This document shows, one piece after another, positions 28,346 to 39,219 of a DNA stretch of 64,000 nt (within the stretch, counting starts at the first letter, position 1; each line of letters opens with the position of its first letter). The position numbers and the translations under genes are program-made. The stretch is from Streptomyces galbus (lineage in GTDB: Bacteria > Actinomycetota > Actinomycetes > Streptomycetales > Streptomycetaceae), in assembly GCF_005280195.1 (NCBI RefSeq), contig NZ_SZPR01000031.1:221080-285079 (forward strand), in the 5' to 3' direction. The notes beneath the pieces were generated by a model. That model searched no databases. It saw nothing but the letters and a program-made list of their open reading frames with translations, and was not told where the DNA came from.

Positions 28346-31300
28346 TCAGCCCGCCACCAGCCTCCCCTCCACCTCCGGCGGGAACAAGCCCAGGCGGTGG
28401 GCGAGGGCCGCCGCCTCGCCCCGGCCGGAGACGCCCAGCTTGCCGAGGATGTGGGAGACGTGGACGCCGGCCGTCTTCGGGGAGATGAACAGTTCCTCCG
28501 CTATCTGCCGGTTGGTGCGCCCGGCGCAGACCAGGCGCAGCACCTCGCGCTCGCGGTTGGTCAGGCCGTGCGGGTCGGCGGGGGCGGCCCCGCCCAGGGC
28601 GGGGAGGCGGGCGCGCTGCGCGAGCCGGGTCGCGGCGTCGGCGAGGGGGCGGGCACCGAGGTGCTCGGCGACCGCGAGGACCAGGCGCAGGAGTTCGGTG
28701 GCACGGGCGCGCTCGTCGCCGCGGTCGCCGTCGTGGTCGTGGCTGCCGCGGTCCTGGTCCTGGTCGTCGCTGCCGCCGTGGCCGTCCCGGTCGGGGCCGC
28801 CGCCGTCGCGGTCGCCGCCCGTGGCCAGGAGGGCCTCGGCCAGCCGGAGGCGGGTGCGGGCCAGGTCGTAGGGGCGTTCCAGCCCTTCGAAGGCGGTGAC
28901 CACCGCGCTCCACTCCCCCGGGTCGCCGCGGCCCTCGGCGCGCGCCAGTTCGGCGCGCACCCAGTCCTGGTGGGCCCGCCACAGCGGGACGGCCGCGGTG
29001 AGTGCCTTGGCGGTGCGGCGCAGGGCGGCGGTGCGGCCGGGGTCGGGTGAGGGGGCGCCGGCCTCCACGGCGGCCGCGGTGACCAGGAGCGGCCAGCCGT
29101 AGCGCTCGGCACCGGGCGGGAAGCCGGCCGCGAGGACCCGGTCGAGGTGGGCGCGCGCCCGGTCGGGGCGGCCCTCGGCGGCGTCGAGGCCGATCGCGAC
29201 CCGGGTCAGGGGCAGCTCGTGCTGCGCGGCGTCCTCCTGCGCCCGGAACAGGTCGCGGGCCACGGCGAGATGCCGGCGCGCCTCCTCCCGTTCGCCCCGC
29301 TCGAAGGCGAGTTCGGCGCGGACCGTGGCCAGGAAGCCGCGGGTGGTGGCGCCCTGGCCGACCTGCCCGGCGGTGAGGGCGCGGTCGGCCTCGTCCCAAC
29401 GGCCCAGCGACATCAGGGACTCGGCGAGGTTCCCCCACACCCAGCCCTCGCTGTCGGACAGGCAGTGGCGCCGGGCGAAGGCGACGCCCTCCTCCAGGAG
29501 GGGCACGGCGGTGCGGGAGCGGCCGATCGCCTCCAGTCCGGAGGGCAGGTTGACGTAGACGTTCAGCGCCACGGTCGGGATGTCCTCGGCGAGCGCGCGT
29601 TCCTTGACCTCGTGCAGCGCGCTGAGGCCGGTCTCGGTGTGGCCGGAGGCGAGCTGGAGGGTGCCGAGGATCTGGCGGGCGTTGAGCTCGGTCTCGCGGG
29701 CGCCGACCATGCGGGCGTACTCGACGGCCCGTTCGGCGGCGCGGAAGGCGTCCGGTCCGGGCGCGTGGATCATCGCCCAGTTGGCGACCTGGACGAGGAC
29801 CTCGGCGTGCACCCGGCCGGGCGGCAGGCCGCGCACGCACTCCTCGGCCCGGGACAGCTCCGCCCGGCCGTCCCCCCGGCCTACCTGCCGCGTCAGCCGG
29901 GCGCACTGGATCCAGAACCACGCCGAGCGCAGCGGGTCGTGCTCCTCCTCCAGCAGCCGCAGCGCCCGCCGGGCGGTCTTCAGGGCGCGCTCGCGCTCCC
30001 CGCACAGCCGGCCGGCGACGGTGGCCTCGGCCATCAGGTCGAGGTAGCGGGGCGGGGTCCCGGACGCGTGGCGGCCGTCGGGGTCCGCCGCGGGCCGGGC
30101 CGGCGGCGGGGGCGGGTAGGACTCGGGGTGGTCCATGGGGCTCAGCCGGGCGCGGACCTCCTCGGGGGCGGTGTCCCACAGTTCCATTGCCCGCTCCAGG
30201 AGGCGCAGTTGCTCGCTGTGGGCGTGGCGGGCGCGGGCCTGGACGGACGCGTCGAGGACGGCGGGCAGGGCCTTGGCCGGGTCGTGGGCGCGGTACCAGT
30301 GGCTGGCCAGCCGCATGGCCCGCTCGTCGGCCGGGACGAGCCCCGGGTCGTCCTCCAGGGCCTCGGCGTAACGGCGGTTGAGGCGGGAGCGCTCACCGGG
30401 CAGCAGGTCGTCGCTGACGGCCTCGCGGACCAGGGAGTGGCGGAAACGGTAGCCGTCGCCGTCGGGTGTGGCGAGGAGCAGGTTGGCGTTGACGGCCGCC
30501 CGCAGCGCCGCCAGCAGGTCGTCCTCGCCGAGCCGGGCGACGGCGGCCAGCAGCCGGTACTCGACGGTGGAGCCGCCCTCGGCGACGATCCGCGCCACCC
30601 GCTGGGCGCTCTCGGGCAGCGCCTCGACCCGGACGAGCAGCAGGTCGCGCAGGGAGTCGGTCAGTCCCGTGCGGCAGCCCTGGCGGGCGGCGACGGCGAG
30701 TTCCTCGACGAAGAAGGCGTTGCCGTCGGAGCGTTCGAAGATCGCGTCGACCTGCGCGGGGTCGGGGTCGGCGGCGAGGATGCCGGCGACCTGCCGCTCG
30801 ACCTCGGCGCGGGTGAACCTGCCGAGGTCGATGCGGTGGACGGTGCGCAGCCGGTCGAGTTCGGCGAGCAGCGGGCGCAGCGGGTGGCGGCGGTGGATGT
30901 CGTCGCTGCGGTAGGTGGCGAGGACGACGAGGCGGCCGGTGCGCACGGTGCGCACCACGTACGACAGCAGGTGGCGGGTGGAGGCGTCGGCCCAGTGCAG
31001 GTCCTCCAGGGCGACGACGACGGTGCGTTCGGCGGCGACGCGCTCCAGCAGCCGCACGGTGAGCTCGAAGAGGCGGGCGGTGCCCTCCTCGTCGTGGCGG
31101 CCGGTGCCGGGCTGGGCGAACTCCGGGAGCAGCCGGGCGAGCTCCTCCTCCTGGCCCGCGGCGGCGGCGGCCAGGTCGTCGGGCAGGGCGCGGTGCAGGG
31201 CGCGCAGCGCGGTGGAGAAGGGGGCGAACGGCAGCCCGTCGGCGCCGATCTCGACGCAGCCGCCGACCGCGACGACGGCGCCGGAGCGGGCGGCCGCGGC

Positions 31301-31471
31301 GGTGAACTCCTCGACGAGCCGGGTCTTGCCCACCCCGGCCTCGCCGCCGAGGAGCAGCGCCTGCGGCTCGCCCGCGGCGGCCCGGGCGAGCGCGTCGTCG
31401 AGGGTGCCCAACTCGGCGGCGCGGCCCACGAACACGGGGGAGACGGACCTGGTCTGCACGGGCCCGAGCAT
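28346..31471 (-). CDS. LuxR-family ATPase regulator (LAL type)
   Basis: About 1041 residues. An AAA ATPase at the N-terminus has Walker A GGEAGVGKTRLVEEF (about 38-52) and Walker B VVVALEDLHWADAST; a long TPR-like helical middle follows; the C-terminal LuxR helix-turn-helix reads LTNREREVLRLVCAGRTNRQ, then IAEELFISPKTAGVHVSHIL. LAL proteins activate carbon-use or specialised-metabolism genes, but no cluster adjoins it. Odd: near residues 945-980 there is a Gly/Asp/His/Arg-rich insert. The ATG at 31471 fits family N-termini (MLGPVQTRSVSPVFVGR); a GTG at 31537 that overlaps the previous stop is possible. Confidence 0.9.
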   Translation of the reverse strand: MLGPVQTRSVSPVFVGRAAELGTLDDALARAAAGEPQALLLGGEAGVGKTRLVEEFTAAAARSGAVVAVGGCVEIGADGLPFAPFSTALRALHRALPDDLAAAAAGQEEELARLLPEFAQPGTGRHDEEGTARLFELTVRLLERVAAERTVVVALEDLHWADASTRHLLSYVVRTVRTGRLVVLATYRSDDIHRRHPLRPLLAELDRLRTVHRIDLGRFTRAEVERQVAGILAADPDPAQVDAIFERSDGNAFFVEELAVAARQGCRTGLTDSLRDLLLVRVEALPESAQRVARIVAEGGSTVEYRLLAAVARLGEDDLLAALRAAVNANLLLATPDGDGYRFRHSLVREAVSDDLLPGERSRLNRRYAEALEDDPGLVPADERAMRLASHWYRAHDPAKALPAVLDASVQARARHAHSEQLRLLERAMELWDTAPEEVRARLSPMDHPESYPPPPPARPAADPDGRHASGTPPRYLDLMAEATVAGRLCGERERALKTARRALRLLEEEHDPLRSAWFWIQCARLTRQVGRGDGRAELSRAEECVRGLPPGRVHAEVLVQVANWAMIHAPGPDAFRAAERAVEYARMVGARETELNARQILGTLQLASGHTETGLSALHEVKERALAEDIPTVALNVYVNLPSGLEAIGRSRTAVPLLEEGVAFARRHCLSDSEGWVWGNLAESLMSLGRWDEADRALTAGQVGQGATTRGFLATVRAELAFERGEREEARRHLAVARDLFRAQEDAAQHELPLTRVAIGLDAAEGRPDRARAHLDRVLAAGFPPGAERYGWPLLVTAAAVEAGAPSPDPGRTAALRRTAKALTAAVPLWRAHQDWVRAELARAEGRGDPGEWSAVVTAFEGLERPYDLARTRLRLAEALLATGGDRDGGGPDRDGHGGSDDQDQDRGSHDHDGDRGDERARATELLRLVLAVAEHLGARPLADAATRLAQRARLPALGGAAPADPHGLTNREREVLRLVCAGRTNRQIAEELFISPKTAGVHVSHILGKLGVSGRGEAAALAHRLGLFPPEVEGRLVAG

Positions 31472-31533
31472 GACACAGGGCCCCGGCGCCGCCCCGGTGA
31501 TTTCTTCGGGGAGGGCCGGGGCCGCGGGGGCGT

Positions 31534-31761
31534 TCACGCGGTGCGGGCGGACCGCAGCCGCCAGGGGCGGCGGGTATGGCCGGTACCGCCGGTACCGCCG
31601 GTATCGGACCGGCCGGTGTCGCCCTCGCGGGCGGCGGTGCGTCCGGCGGCCTCGCGCCGGGCGGTCCGGCGGCCGCGGAGGGCCTCGCGGGCGAGCCGCT
31701 CGCGGTCGGCCTGGCGGATGAGTTCGGCGGAACGGAGCTGCTGGATCTCGTACTCGTACAT
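31534..31761 (-). CDS. Small coiled-coil-like protein, 75 aa
   Basis: Encodes MYEYEIQQLRSAELIRQADR, then ERLAREALRGRRTARR and a Gly/Thr/Arg tail. The first half is a predicted amphipathic helix; short proteins with this opening are common in Streptomyces, function unknown. GAGGGGACC precedes the ATG. Its TGA overlaps a GTG in frame with the LAL regulator, so the two are probably one transcript. Confidence 0.72.
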   Translation of the reverse strand: MYEYEIQQLRSAELIRQADRERLAREALRGRRTARREAAGRTAAREGDTGRSDTGGTGGTGHTRRPWRLRSARTA

Positions 31762-31956
31762 GCGGTCCCCTCGAGGAGTGTGTCGGCTTCGCTCGGTTGC
31801 GATGCCTCCACCTTCGTCTCCGAGGCGGGTCCGCCACATCGGGAGAGTTCCGCATCTTCGCGACGGCGCGGTGCCTTAGACGCGCGTGAGGGGCCCCGGA
31901 CCCGGCGTAAGGCAGGTACGCCGGGGCCTAAGACCCCTCCCCGGGACGGAGCCGGT

Positions 31957-32520
31957 TCAGCTCGCGGGCGGCAGTCCGAGCAGGGCGTCGCTGTACTTCA
32001 GCACGGCCAGCAGCAGGCCGATCACGCCGAGCGCGACACCGGCCCAGGCGACCGACTTGATCCAGGGCGCCTGCGGCCTGCCGGGGGCGCCGAAGGCCGG
32101 GCGGACCAGCACGACGGCGGCGGTGACCAGCGCGACCAGCGCGAACAGGCCGGCCCACAGCGCGGTGGTGTGCCAGGCGTCGCCGTAGACCTCCTTGATC
32201 TGCTGGGAGACGCTCGCCGTGGAGGAGGTCTTCAACTGGCCGACCAGGGTCTCGCGGGCGGCGGCCACGGTGCCCGTCCAGTTGCCGGTGAGGGAGACGA
32301 TGCCGAGCGCGACGGAGACGACGGCCCCGGCGCCCTGTCCGACGCCGGAGGGCCCGGCCGCCTCGGCGTCCGTCTCGGCGTCGGCGTCGGCGTCCGCGCC
32401 GGCCCCGCTCGCGTCCTCGGTGGCGGCGTCCTCGGTGGTGCCGTCCTCGCTGGCGGCCTCCTCGGTGGCGGCGCCCTCGGTGCGGGCGTCCTCGGCGGTC
32501 TGGTCAGTCGTGGTTTCCAT
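31957..32520 (-). CDS. Membrane protein with acidic repeat N-terminus, 187 aa
   Basis: Residues 1-60 are a low-complexity acidic segment (repeats of TEDA, TEEAAS, then DADADAETDAEA). Three hydrophobic segments follow (AVVSVALGIVSLTGNW; ALWAGLFALVALVTAAVVLV; VAWAGVALGVIGLLLAVLKY). The acidic part would lie on one membrane face. Only a weak ribosome site is visible before the ATG at 32520. It is 35 nt downstream of the MMPL exporter gene in the same direction and may assist it. No family recognised. Confidence 0.7.
   Translation of the reverse strand: METTTDQTAEDARTEGAATEEAASEDGTTEDAATEDASGAGADADADAETDAEAAGPSGVGQGAGAVVSVALGIVSLTGNWTGTVAAARETLVGQLKTSSTASVSQQIKEVYGDAWHTTALWAGLFALVALVTAAVVLVRPAFGAPGRPQAPWIKSVAWAGVALGVIGLLLAVLKYSDALLGLPPAS
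32362..32510. repeat. Degenerate tandem repeats within the 187-aa membrane protein gene
   Basis: GGCGTC-type hexamers (32370-32399) and 15-18-bp units of the form GCGTCCTCGGTGGCG (about 32412-32500) encode the acidic Asp/Ala and Thr/Glu/Asp/Ala runs. Copy number is likely to vary between strains. Confidence 0.6.
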
Positions 32521-32555
32521 GCCTGGCACCGTACGGACGCTCTCTGAGAGGTTGC

Positions 32556-34787
32556 TTAATGATCGTTGCGAGGGCCGCGCACGGCCGCGTCGATCTCCTC
32601 GACCTCGGCCACGACGTCGGTGAGCCGGTCCAGGGCGGCGGCGCGGCACTCGGGCGGTTCGATGCTGATGCGGGGCAGCCGGCGCTCCAGCCAGCCGGGC
32701 AGCCACCAGTTGGCGTCGCCCAGCAGGTGCATCAGGGCCGGCACCAGCAGGGTGCGCAGGACGAAGGCGTCCAGGGCGACGGCGGCGGCGAGCGCGATGC
32801 CGAACATGGCGATCACCCGGTCGCCGCTGAGCACGAAGGCGAGGAAGACCGAGATCATGATGACCGCGGCGGAGTTGATGACCCGGCTGGTCTCGGCGAG
32901 CCCGACCCGGACGGCGCGCCGGTTGTCCCCGGTCTCCAGCCACTCCTCGTACATCCGGCTGACCAGGAAGACCTGGTAGTCCATGGACAGCCCGAACAGC
33001 ACCGACACCATGATCACCGGGAGGAACGGCTCGATCGGGCCCGCCCGGCCGAGCCCGAGCAGCTCGCTCCCCCAGCCCCACTGGAAGACGGCCACGACCA
33101 CCCCGAAGGAGGCGGCGACGGCGGCGACGTTCATCGCGGCGGCCTTGAGCGGGATGCCCACGGACCGGAAGGCCAGCAGGAGCAGCAGACAGCCGAGGCC
33201 GACGACGACGCCGACGAACAGCGGCAGCTTGCCGACGATCACGTCGGCGAAGTCGTCGTAGCCGGCGGTGATACCGCCGACCTGCACGTCCAGCGACGTG
33301 CCCGTCTCGGCGCGGGGCAGCACCTCCTGGCGCAGCCGGTCGACCAGCTCGCTGGTCCGCTGGGACTGCGGCGCGGAGTCGGGCACCACGGTGAGGCGGG
33401 CGGTCGTGCCGGCGGAGTCGTAGGTCACGGGGGTGACGGACGCGACGCCCTCGGTGGTGCGCAGGGTGGCGTCGAGGTTGTCCAGGGCGAGCCGGTCCTC
33501 GCCGCCCGCCACGCGCGTCACCAGGGTCAGCGGGCCGTTGACGCCCGGCCCGAAGCCGTCGGCGAGGAGGTCGTACGCCTGGCGGGTCGTCGTGGCCGTG
33601 GGGTCGTTGCCCTGGTCGGAGGTGCCCAGGCGCAGCCCCAGGGTGGGCAGCGCGAGGACGGTGACGACGGCGAGGGCGAGCGCGCCGAGCAGCTTGGGCC
33701 GACGCTCGACCAGCGCCGACCAGCGGGCCGCGAACCCGGTCGGGACCTCCGGTTCGGGCCCGTGCTCGGCGAGCCGGCGCCGCTCCCGGCGGCTCAGGGC
33801 GCACGGGCCGATGAAGGAGAGCAGGGCGGGCAGCAGGGTGACCGAGGCGGCGACCGTCAGCAGGACGGTGAGACAGGCGGCGACGGCGACGCCGTTGAGG
33901 AAGGTCAGCCGCAGGGTGAGCATGCCGAGCAGGGCGATGCACACGGTGGCGCCCGCGAAGACGACGGCGCGTCCGGTGGTGGCGACGGCGGTGGTGGCCG
34001 CCTCGGTGACGGACAGCCCGCGCTTGAGGCCGCGCCGGTGCCGGGTCACGATGAACAGCGCGTAGTCGATGCCGACGCCGAGCCCGATCAGCAGGCCGAG
34101 CATGGGTGCGAAGTCGGCGACGGTCATGGCGTGCCCGAGCAGCGCGATCCCGGCGTACGCGGTGCCGACGCCGACCAGGGCGGTGGCGATCGGCAGCAGC
34201 GAGGCGGCGAGCGAGCCGAAGGCGAGGAACAGCACGACGGCGGCGACGACCACGCCGACCACCTCGGCCAGGTGCCCGCCGGGGGCCTCGGTGAGGGACA
34301 TGGCGCTGCCCCCCAGCTCCACCCGCAGCCCGTCGGACTCGGCGCCCTTGGCGGTGTCCACCACCGCCTGCGCCTCCCCCCGGCCGATGTCCTCGGCGCC
34401 GTCGGTGAAGGTGACGGTGGCGTAGGCCGTGCGGCCGTCGGCGCTGACGGCGCCGGTCCCCGGGTCGTACGGGCTGGTCACGGAGGCGATGCCCGGGAGG
34501 TCGGCGATACGGTCCAGTGCGCGGGTCATCGTCTGCTCGACGTCGGCGGCGCGCACCGAGCCGGAGCCGGTGTGCCAGACGACGGTGTCGGCGTCGCCGC
34601 CGAGCCCCGGGAAGCCCTTCTCCAGCAGCCGGGCCGCGTGGCCGGCCTCGGTGCCGGGGACCGCGTAGTCGTTGGAGTACGCGCTTCCCGCGACCGCGGC
34701 GGCGGCGCTCACCCCGCCGAGGGCGAACAGCCACAGCAGGACGGCGACGAGGCGGCGCTGGACACACCAGCGTGCGAGGGCTGCCAC
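32556..34787 (-). CDS. MMPL-family RND exporter
   Basis: A 743-residue membrane protein: helix 1 near the N-terminus (LVAVLLWLFALGGVSAAAAV), an extracytoplasmic loop of about 130 residues, a block of helices 2-6 with GLGVGIDYALFIVTRHRRGL, a second loop, and helices 8-12 with LFGLSMDYQVFLVSRMYEEW. The paired D-Y motifs GIDYALF and SMDYQVF carry the proton-relay residues of MmpL proteins. Likely exports a lipid or hydrophobic metabolite using the proton gradient; cargo unknown. GTG 34787 has GGGAG upstream; longer frames add a non-family N-terminus. Confidence 0.9.
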   Translation of the reverse strand: MAALARWCVQRRLVAVLLWLFALGGVSAAAAVAGSAYSNDYAVPGTEAGHAARLLEKGFPGLGGDADTVVWHTGSGSVRAADVEQTMTRALDRIADLPGIASVTSPYDPGTGAVSADGRTAYATVTFTDGAEDIGRGEAQAVVDTAKGAESDGLRVELGGSAMSLTEAPGGHLAEVVGVVVAAVVLFLAFGSLAASLLPIATALVGVGTAYAGIALLGHAMTVADFAPMLGLLIGLGVGIDYALFIVTRHRRGLKRGLSVTEAATTAVATTGRAVVFAGATVCIALLGMLTLRLTFLNGVAVAACLTVLLTVAASVTLLPALLSFIGPCALSRRERRRLAEHGPEPEVPTGFAARWSALVERRPKLLGALALAVVTVLALPTLGLRLGTSDQGNDPTATTTRQAYDLLADGFGPGVNGPLTLVTRVAGGEDRLALDNLDATLRTTEGVASVTPVTYDSAGTTARLTVVPDSAPQSQRTSELVDRLRQEVLPRAETGTSLDVQVGGITAGYDDFADVIVGKLPLFVGVVVGLGCLLLLLAFRSVGIPLKAAAMNVAAVAASFGVVVAVFQWGWGSELLGLGRAGPIEPFLPVIMVSVLFGLSMDYQVFLVSRMYEEWLETGDNRRAVRVGLAETSRVINSAAVIMISVFLAFVLSGDRVIAMFGIALAAAVALDAFVLRTLLVPALMHLLGDANWWLPGWLERRLPRISIEPPECRAAALDRLTDVVAEVEEIDAAVRGPRNDH

Positions 34788-35011
34788 GAACGTGCTCCCG
34801 GGTGAATTGTGGATCTTTGGCCGGGAACAGTCGTCCATGAGCTGAACGGCCCGCAAAGAACGCATGAGCGATGCGAGGTCACTCTTCCAGGCGTTGGAGA
34901 TCCTTTGCCGCGTTCGTGGGGCTTTTCACAGGAGTGGGAGCGGGATCACAGGACAACAACGCAATCGGTGTCAGTCGGCGTAAGCCCTGCATAAGCGGGG
35001 GACGGGCCGGA

Positions 35012-35392
35012 TCAGTCGGACTGGTCCCCGACGGCCATCACCATCACACCGGCGATCAGCAGCCACAGGGCGCGGCGGGTGCGGCCGCGGGCGCCGAGGA
35101 GCGCGCCGAGGGCGCAGACGGCGGCCCCGAGGGCGTAGGCGGCGGGGACGAGCGCCGGGGCGGACCCGGTCAGGCGCAGCAGGGAGGCGGCGAGACCGGC
35201 CAGGGTCAGTACGGCACCCGCCGCGGTCGCCGTCCAGCGGGCCCGCCGGGCGTCCTCGACGGCGTACTCCCCGTCCCCGTCCCCGCCGCCGTCACCCTCC
35301 GGGCCGGCCAGGTCCCCGCCGTCGGCGTCGGCGTCGGTTCCGGCGTCGGCGCGTATGTGCTCGTGGGTGTCGGAGTCGGTACGTCCACTCAT
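35012..35392 (-). CDS. Small membrane protein, 126 aa
   Basis: An acidic hydrophilic N-terminus of about 50 residues (ADAGTDADADGGDLAGPEGD) is followed by three hydrophobic segments (AAGAVLTLAGLAASLLRL; ALVPAAYALGAAVCALGALLG; ALWLLIAGVMVMAVG). No family recognised and no strong ribosome site, so the start at 35392 is tentative. The stretch upstream of it (35393-35585) holds only the gatB terminator; the stretch downstream to 34788 shows nothing I can name. Confidence 0.6.
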   Translation of the reverse strand: MSGRTDSDTHEHIRADAGTDADADGGDLAGPEGDGGGDGDGEYAVEDARRARWTATAAGAVLTLAGLAASLLRLTGSAPALVPAAYALGAAVCALGALLGARGRTRRALWLLIAGVMVMAVGDQSD

Positions 35393-35537
35393 GGCGCGGG
35401 AGCGTACCCGGTCGGCCGCGCACGGGCACGGAGCGGGTGGTTCCGGGACGCCTGCGGCCCCGCCCGGGCGCGGGCGCCGGAGCCGATCCGACGGTTCCGG
35501 GGCGCCGGCGGACCCGGAGGACGAGGGCGTGCGGGCA

Positions 35538-35580
35538 CGCGAACGGCCCCGGAGGCGGGTCGTCTCCGGGGCCGTTCGCG
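35538..35580 (-). terminator. gat operon terminator
   Basis: CGCGAACGGCCCCGGAG and its perfect 17-base complement around a 9-nt loop, 6 nt after the gatB stop. Confidence 0.85.
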
Positions 35581-35585
35581 TGGGC

Positions 35586-37100
35586 TCAGCCCTCGGTGAC
35601 GCCGAGCTTCTCCAGGATCAGCTCCTTGACGCGGGCCGCGTCGGCCTGGCCCCGGGTGGCCTTCATGACCGCGCCGACCAGGGCACCGGCCGCGGCCACC
35701 TTGCCGCCGCGGATCTTGTCGGCGACGCCCGGGTTGCCGGCGATGGCGTCCTCGACGGCGGCGGTCAGCGCGCCCTCGTCGGAGACGACCTTCAGACCGC
35801 GCTGGTCGACGACCTCGTCCGGGGTGCCCTCACCCGCGAGGACGCCCTCGATGACCTGGCGGGCCAGCTTGTCGTTCAGGTCGCCCTTCGCGACGAGCTC
35901 GGTGACCCGGGCCACCTGCTGCGGGGTGATGGCCAGTTCGTCGAGTGCCTTGCCCGACTCGTTGGCGCTGCGGGCGAGTTCGCCCATCCACCACTTGCGG
36001 GCGGACGCCGCGTCCGCGCCGGCGTCGATCGTGGCGACGATCGGCTCCAGCGCACCGGCGTTGAGGATCGCCTGCATGTCGGTGGCGGAGATGCCCCACT
36101 CGGCCAGCAGCCGGGTGCGGCGGGCCAGCGGCAGCTCGGGCAGCGCGGCACGGATCTCCTCGACCCACGCGCGCGAGGGCGCCACGGGGACGAGGTCGGG
36201 CTCCGGGAAGTACCGGTAGTCCTCGGCCTCCTCCTTCACGCGGCCCGAGGTCGTGGACCCCGTGTCCTCGTGGAAGTGGCGGGTCTCCTGCACGATCGTG
36301 CCGCCGGAGGACAGCACGGCCGCGTGCCGCTGGATCTCGAAGCGGGCCGCGCGCTCCACGGACCGCAGCGAGTTGACGTTCTTCGTCTCGGACCGGGTGC
36401 CGAACTTCTCGGTGCCGTTCGGGCGCAGCGAGAGGTTCACGTCGCAGCGCATCTGGCCCATCTCCATGCGGGCCTCGGACACGCCGAGGGCCCGGATGAC
36501 CTCGCGCAGCTCACGGACGTACGCCTTCGCCACCTCGGGGGCGCGCTCGCCGGCGCCCACGATCGGCTTGGTGACGATCTCGATGAGCGGGATGCCCGCG
36601 CGGTTGTAGTCCAGCAGCGAGTGGGACGCGCCGTGGATACGGCCGGTGGCGCCGCCGACGTGCGTCGACTTGCCGGTGTCCTCCTCCATGTGGGCGCGCT
36701 CGATCTCCACGCGGAAGGTCTCGCCGTCCTCGAGCTGCACGTCGAGGTAGCCGTCGAAGGCGATCGGCTCGTCGTACTGGGAGGTCTGGAAGTTCTTCGG
36801 CATGTCCGGATAGAAGTAGTTCTTCCGGGCGAAGCGGCACCATTCGGCGATCTCGCAGTTCAGCGCGAGGCCGATCTTGATCGCGGACTCGACGCCGGTC
36901 GCGTTGACGACCGGCAGCGCGCCGGGCAGGCCGAGGCAGACGGGGCAGGTCTGGGAGTTCGGGTCGGCGCCGAGCGCGGTCGAACAGCCGCAGAACATCT
37001 TGGTGCGGGTGCCGAGTTCGACATGGACCTCGAGGCCCATGACGGGGTCGTACGACGCCAGCGCGTCCTCGTACGACACCAGGTCGATCGTGGTGGTCAC
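35586..37100 (-). CDS. gatB: Aspartyl/glutamyl-tRNA amidotransferase subunit B
   Basis: 504 residues. GatB binds misacylated Glu-tRNA(Gln) or Asp-tRNA(Asn), phosphorylates the side chain and with GatA amidates it. Motifs: VMGLEVHVELGTRTKMFCGC and CPVCLGLPGALPVVN (zinc cysteines), NYFYPDMPKNFQTSQYDEPI, and the C-terminal YqeY-like tRNA-binding domain. Starts with GTG 37100, with AGGGAAG upstream. Unlike many operons, a 79-aa membrane protein gene separates gatA from gatB. Confidence 0.97.
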   Translation of the reverse strand: MTTTIDLVSYEDALASYDPVMGLEVHVELGTRTKMFCGCSTALGADPNSQTCPVCLGLPGALPVVNATGVESAIKIGLALNCEIAEWCRFARKNYFYPDMPKNFQTSQYDEPIAFDGYLDVQLEDGETFRVEIERAHMEEDTGKSTHVGGATGRIHGASHSLLDYNRAGIPLIEIVTKPIVGAGERAPEVAKAYVRELREVIRALGVSEARMEMGQMRCDVNLSLRPNGTEKFGTRSETKNVNSLRSVERAARFEIQRHAAVLSSGGTIVQETRHFHEDTGSTTSGRVKEEAEDYRYFPEPDLVPVAPSRAWVEEIRAALPELPLARRTRLLAEWGISATDMQAILNAGALEPIVATIDAGADAASARKWWMGELARSANESGKALDELAITPQQVARVTELVAKGDLNDKLARQVIEGVLAGEGTPDEVVDQRGLKVVSDEGALTAAVEDAIAGNPGVADKIRGGKVAAAGALVGAVMKATRGQADAARVKELILEKLGVTEG

Positions 37101-37116
37101 GGTGAGTACTTCCCTC

Positions 37117-37352
37117 TCAGCCCAGCAGGACGTCGTCGTCGCCCAGCCGCTTCAGCTCGCGGTAGAGGAGGGCGAGGCCGGTGACGATGCCGGCGGCGGT
37201 GACGACCGCGTCGACGAGCCGCAGCGTGTCGTTCTCGGCGCGGGCCTTCTTGATCTGCTTCGCGGCGCCGACCGCGCCGAACGCGGTCGCGGCCATGGAC
37301 AGGTAGGTGCCGGACTTCGACTTCTTGAAGCCCTTGGCCTTGGTCAGTGCGC

Positions 37353-37356
<4 letters not shown>
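37117..37356 (-). CDS. Small membrane-associated protein between gatA and gatB, 79 aa
   Basis: Encodes VSALTKAKGFKKSKSGTYLS, then MAATAFGAVGAAKQIKKARA and a C-terminal hydrophobic helix (VVTAAGIVTGLALLYREL). Its GTG overlaps the gatA TGA (GTGA at 37356-37353) with GGAGG 9 nt upstream inside gatA, so translation is coupled to gatA. The basic N-terminus plus hydrophobic stretches suggest membrane association. It is 16 nt before gatB. Function unknown. Confidence 0.75.
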
Positions 37357-38846
<1,490 letters not shown>

Positions 38847-38852
38847 GGCGGG

Positions 38853-39149
38853 TTACTCCTCCCCCAGGATCTGCGGCACCTTGAAACGCTGCTGCTCCTG
38901 GGCCGGGGCGCCGGACAGCGCCTGCTCGGGGGTGAGCGACGGACGGACCTCGTCCGCGCGCATGACGTTCGTCAGCGGGAGCGGGTGCGAGGTCGGCGGT
39001 ACGTCTTGGTCGGCGACCTCACTGACGCGGGCGACCGCGCCGATGATGTCGTCCAGCTGTCCCGCGAAGTGGTCGAGCTCTTCGGGCTTCAGCTCCAGAC
39101 GCGCCAGCCGGGCGAGGTGGGCGACCTCCTCGCGCGTGATGCCAGGCAT
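38853..39149 (-). CDS. gatC: Aspartyl/glutamyl-tRNA amidotransferase subunit C
   Basis: 98 residues, full length for GatC, which wraps around and stabilises the GatA-GatB complex. N-terminal helix ITREEVAHLARLARLELKPE and the following FAGQLDDIIGAVARVSEV are typical, as is LPLTNVMRADEVRPSLTPEQ. First gene of the operon; AGAGGAA upstream. A TAGGAT hexamer at 39195-39190, about 40 nt upstream, could be the -10 box. Confidence 0.95.
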   Translation of the reverse strand: MPGITREEVAHLARLARLELKPEELDHFAGQLDDIIGAVARVSEVADQDVPPTSHPLPLTNVMRADEVRPSLTPEQALSGAPAQEQQRFKVPQILGEE

Positions 39150-39219
39150 GCAGCGTTCCTCTGGGGTGAGTGTGTGTGGTGTGGGGCCAATCCTAGGGGG
39201 CGGGGGGCTCCGGCCGTTA

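Noticed and set aside
28346..31761. Biosynthetic gene cluster around the LAL regulator
   Set aside because: No polyketide, peptide synthetase, terpene or tailoring enzymes adjoin it; the neighbours are a small protein, a DUF6191-like protein and an MMPL exporter.
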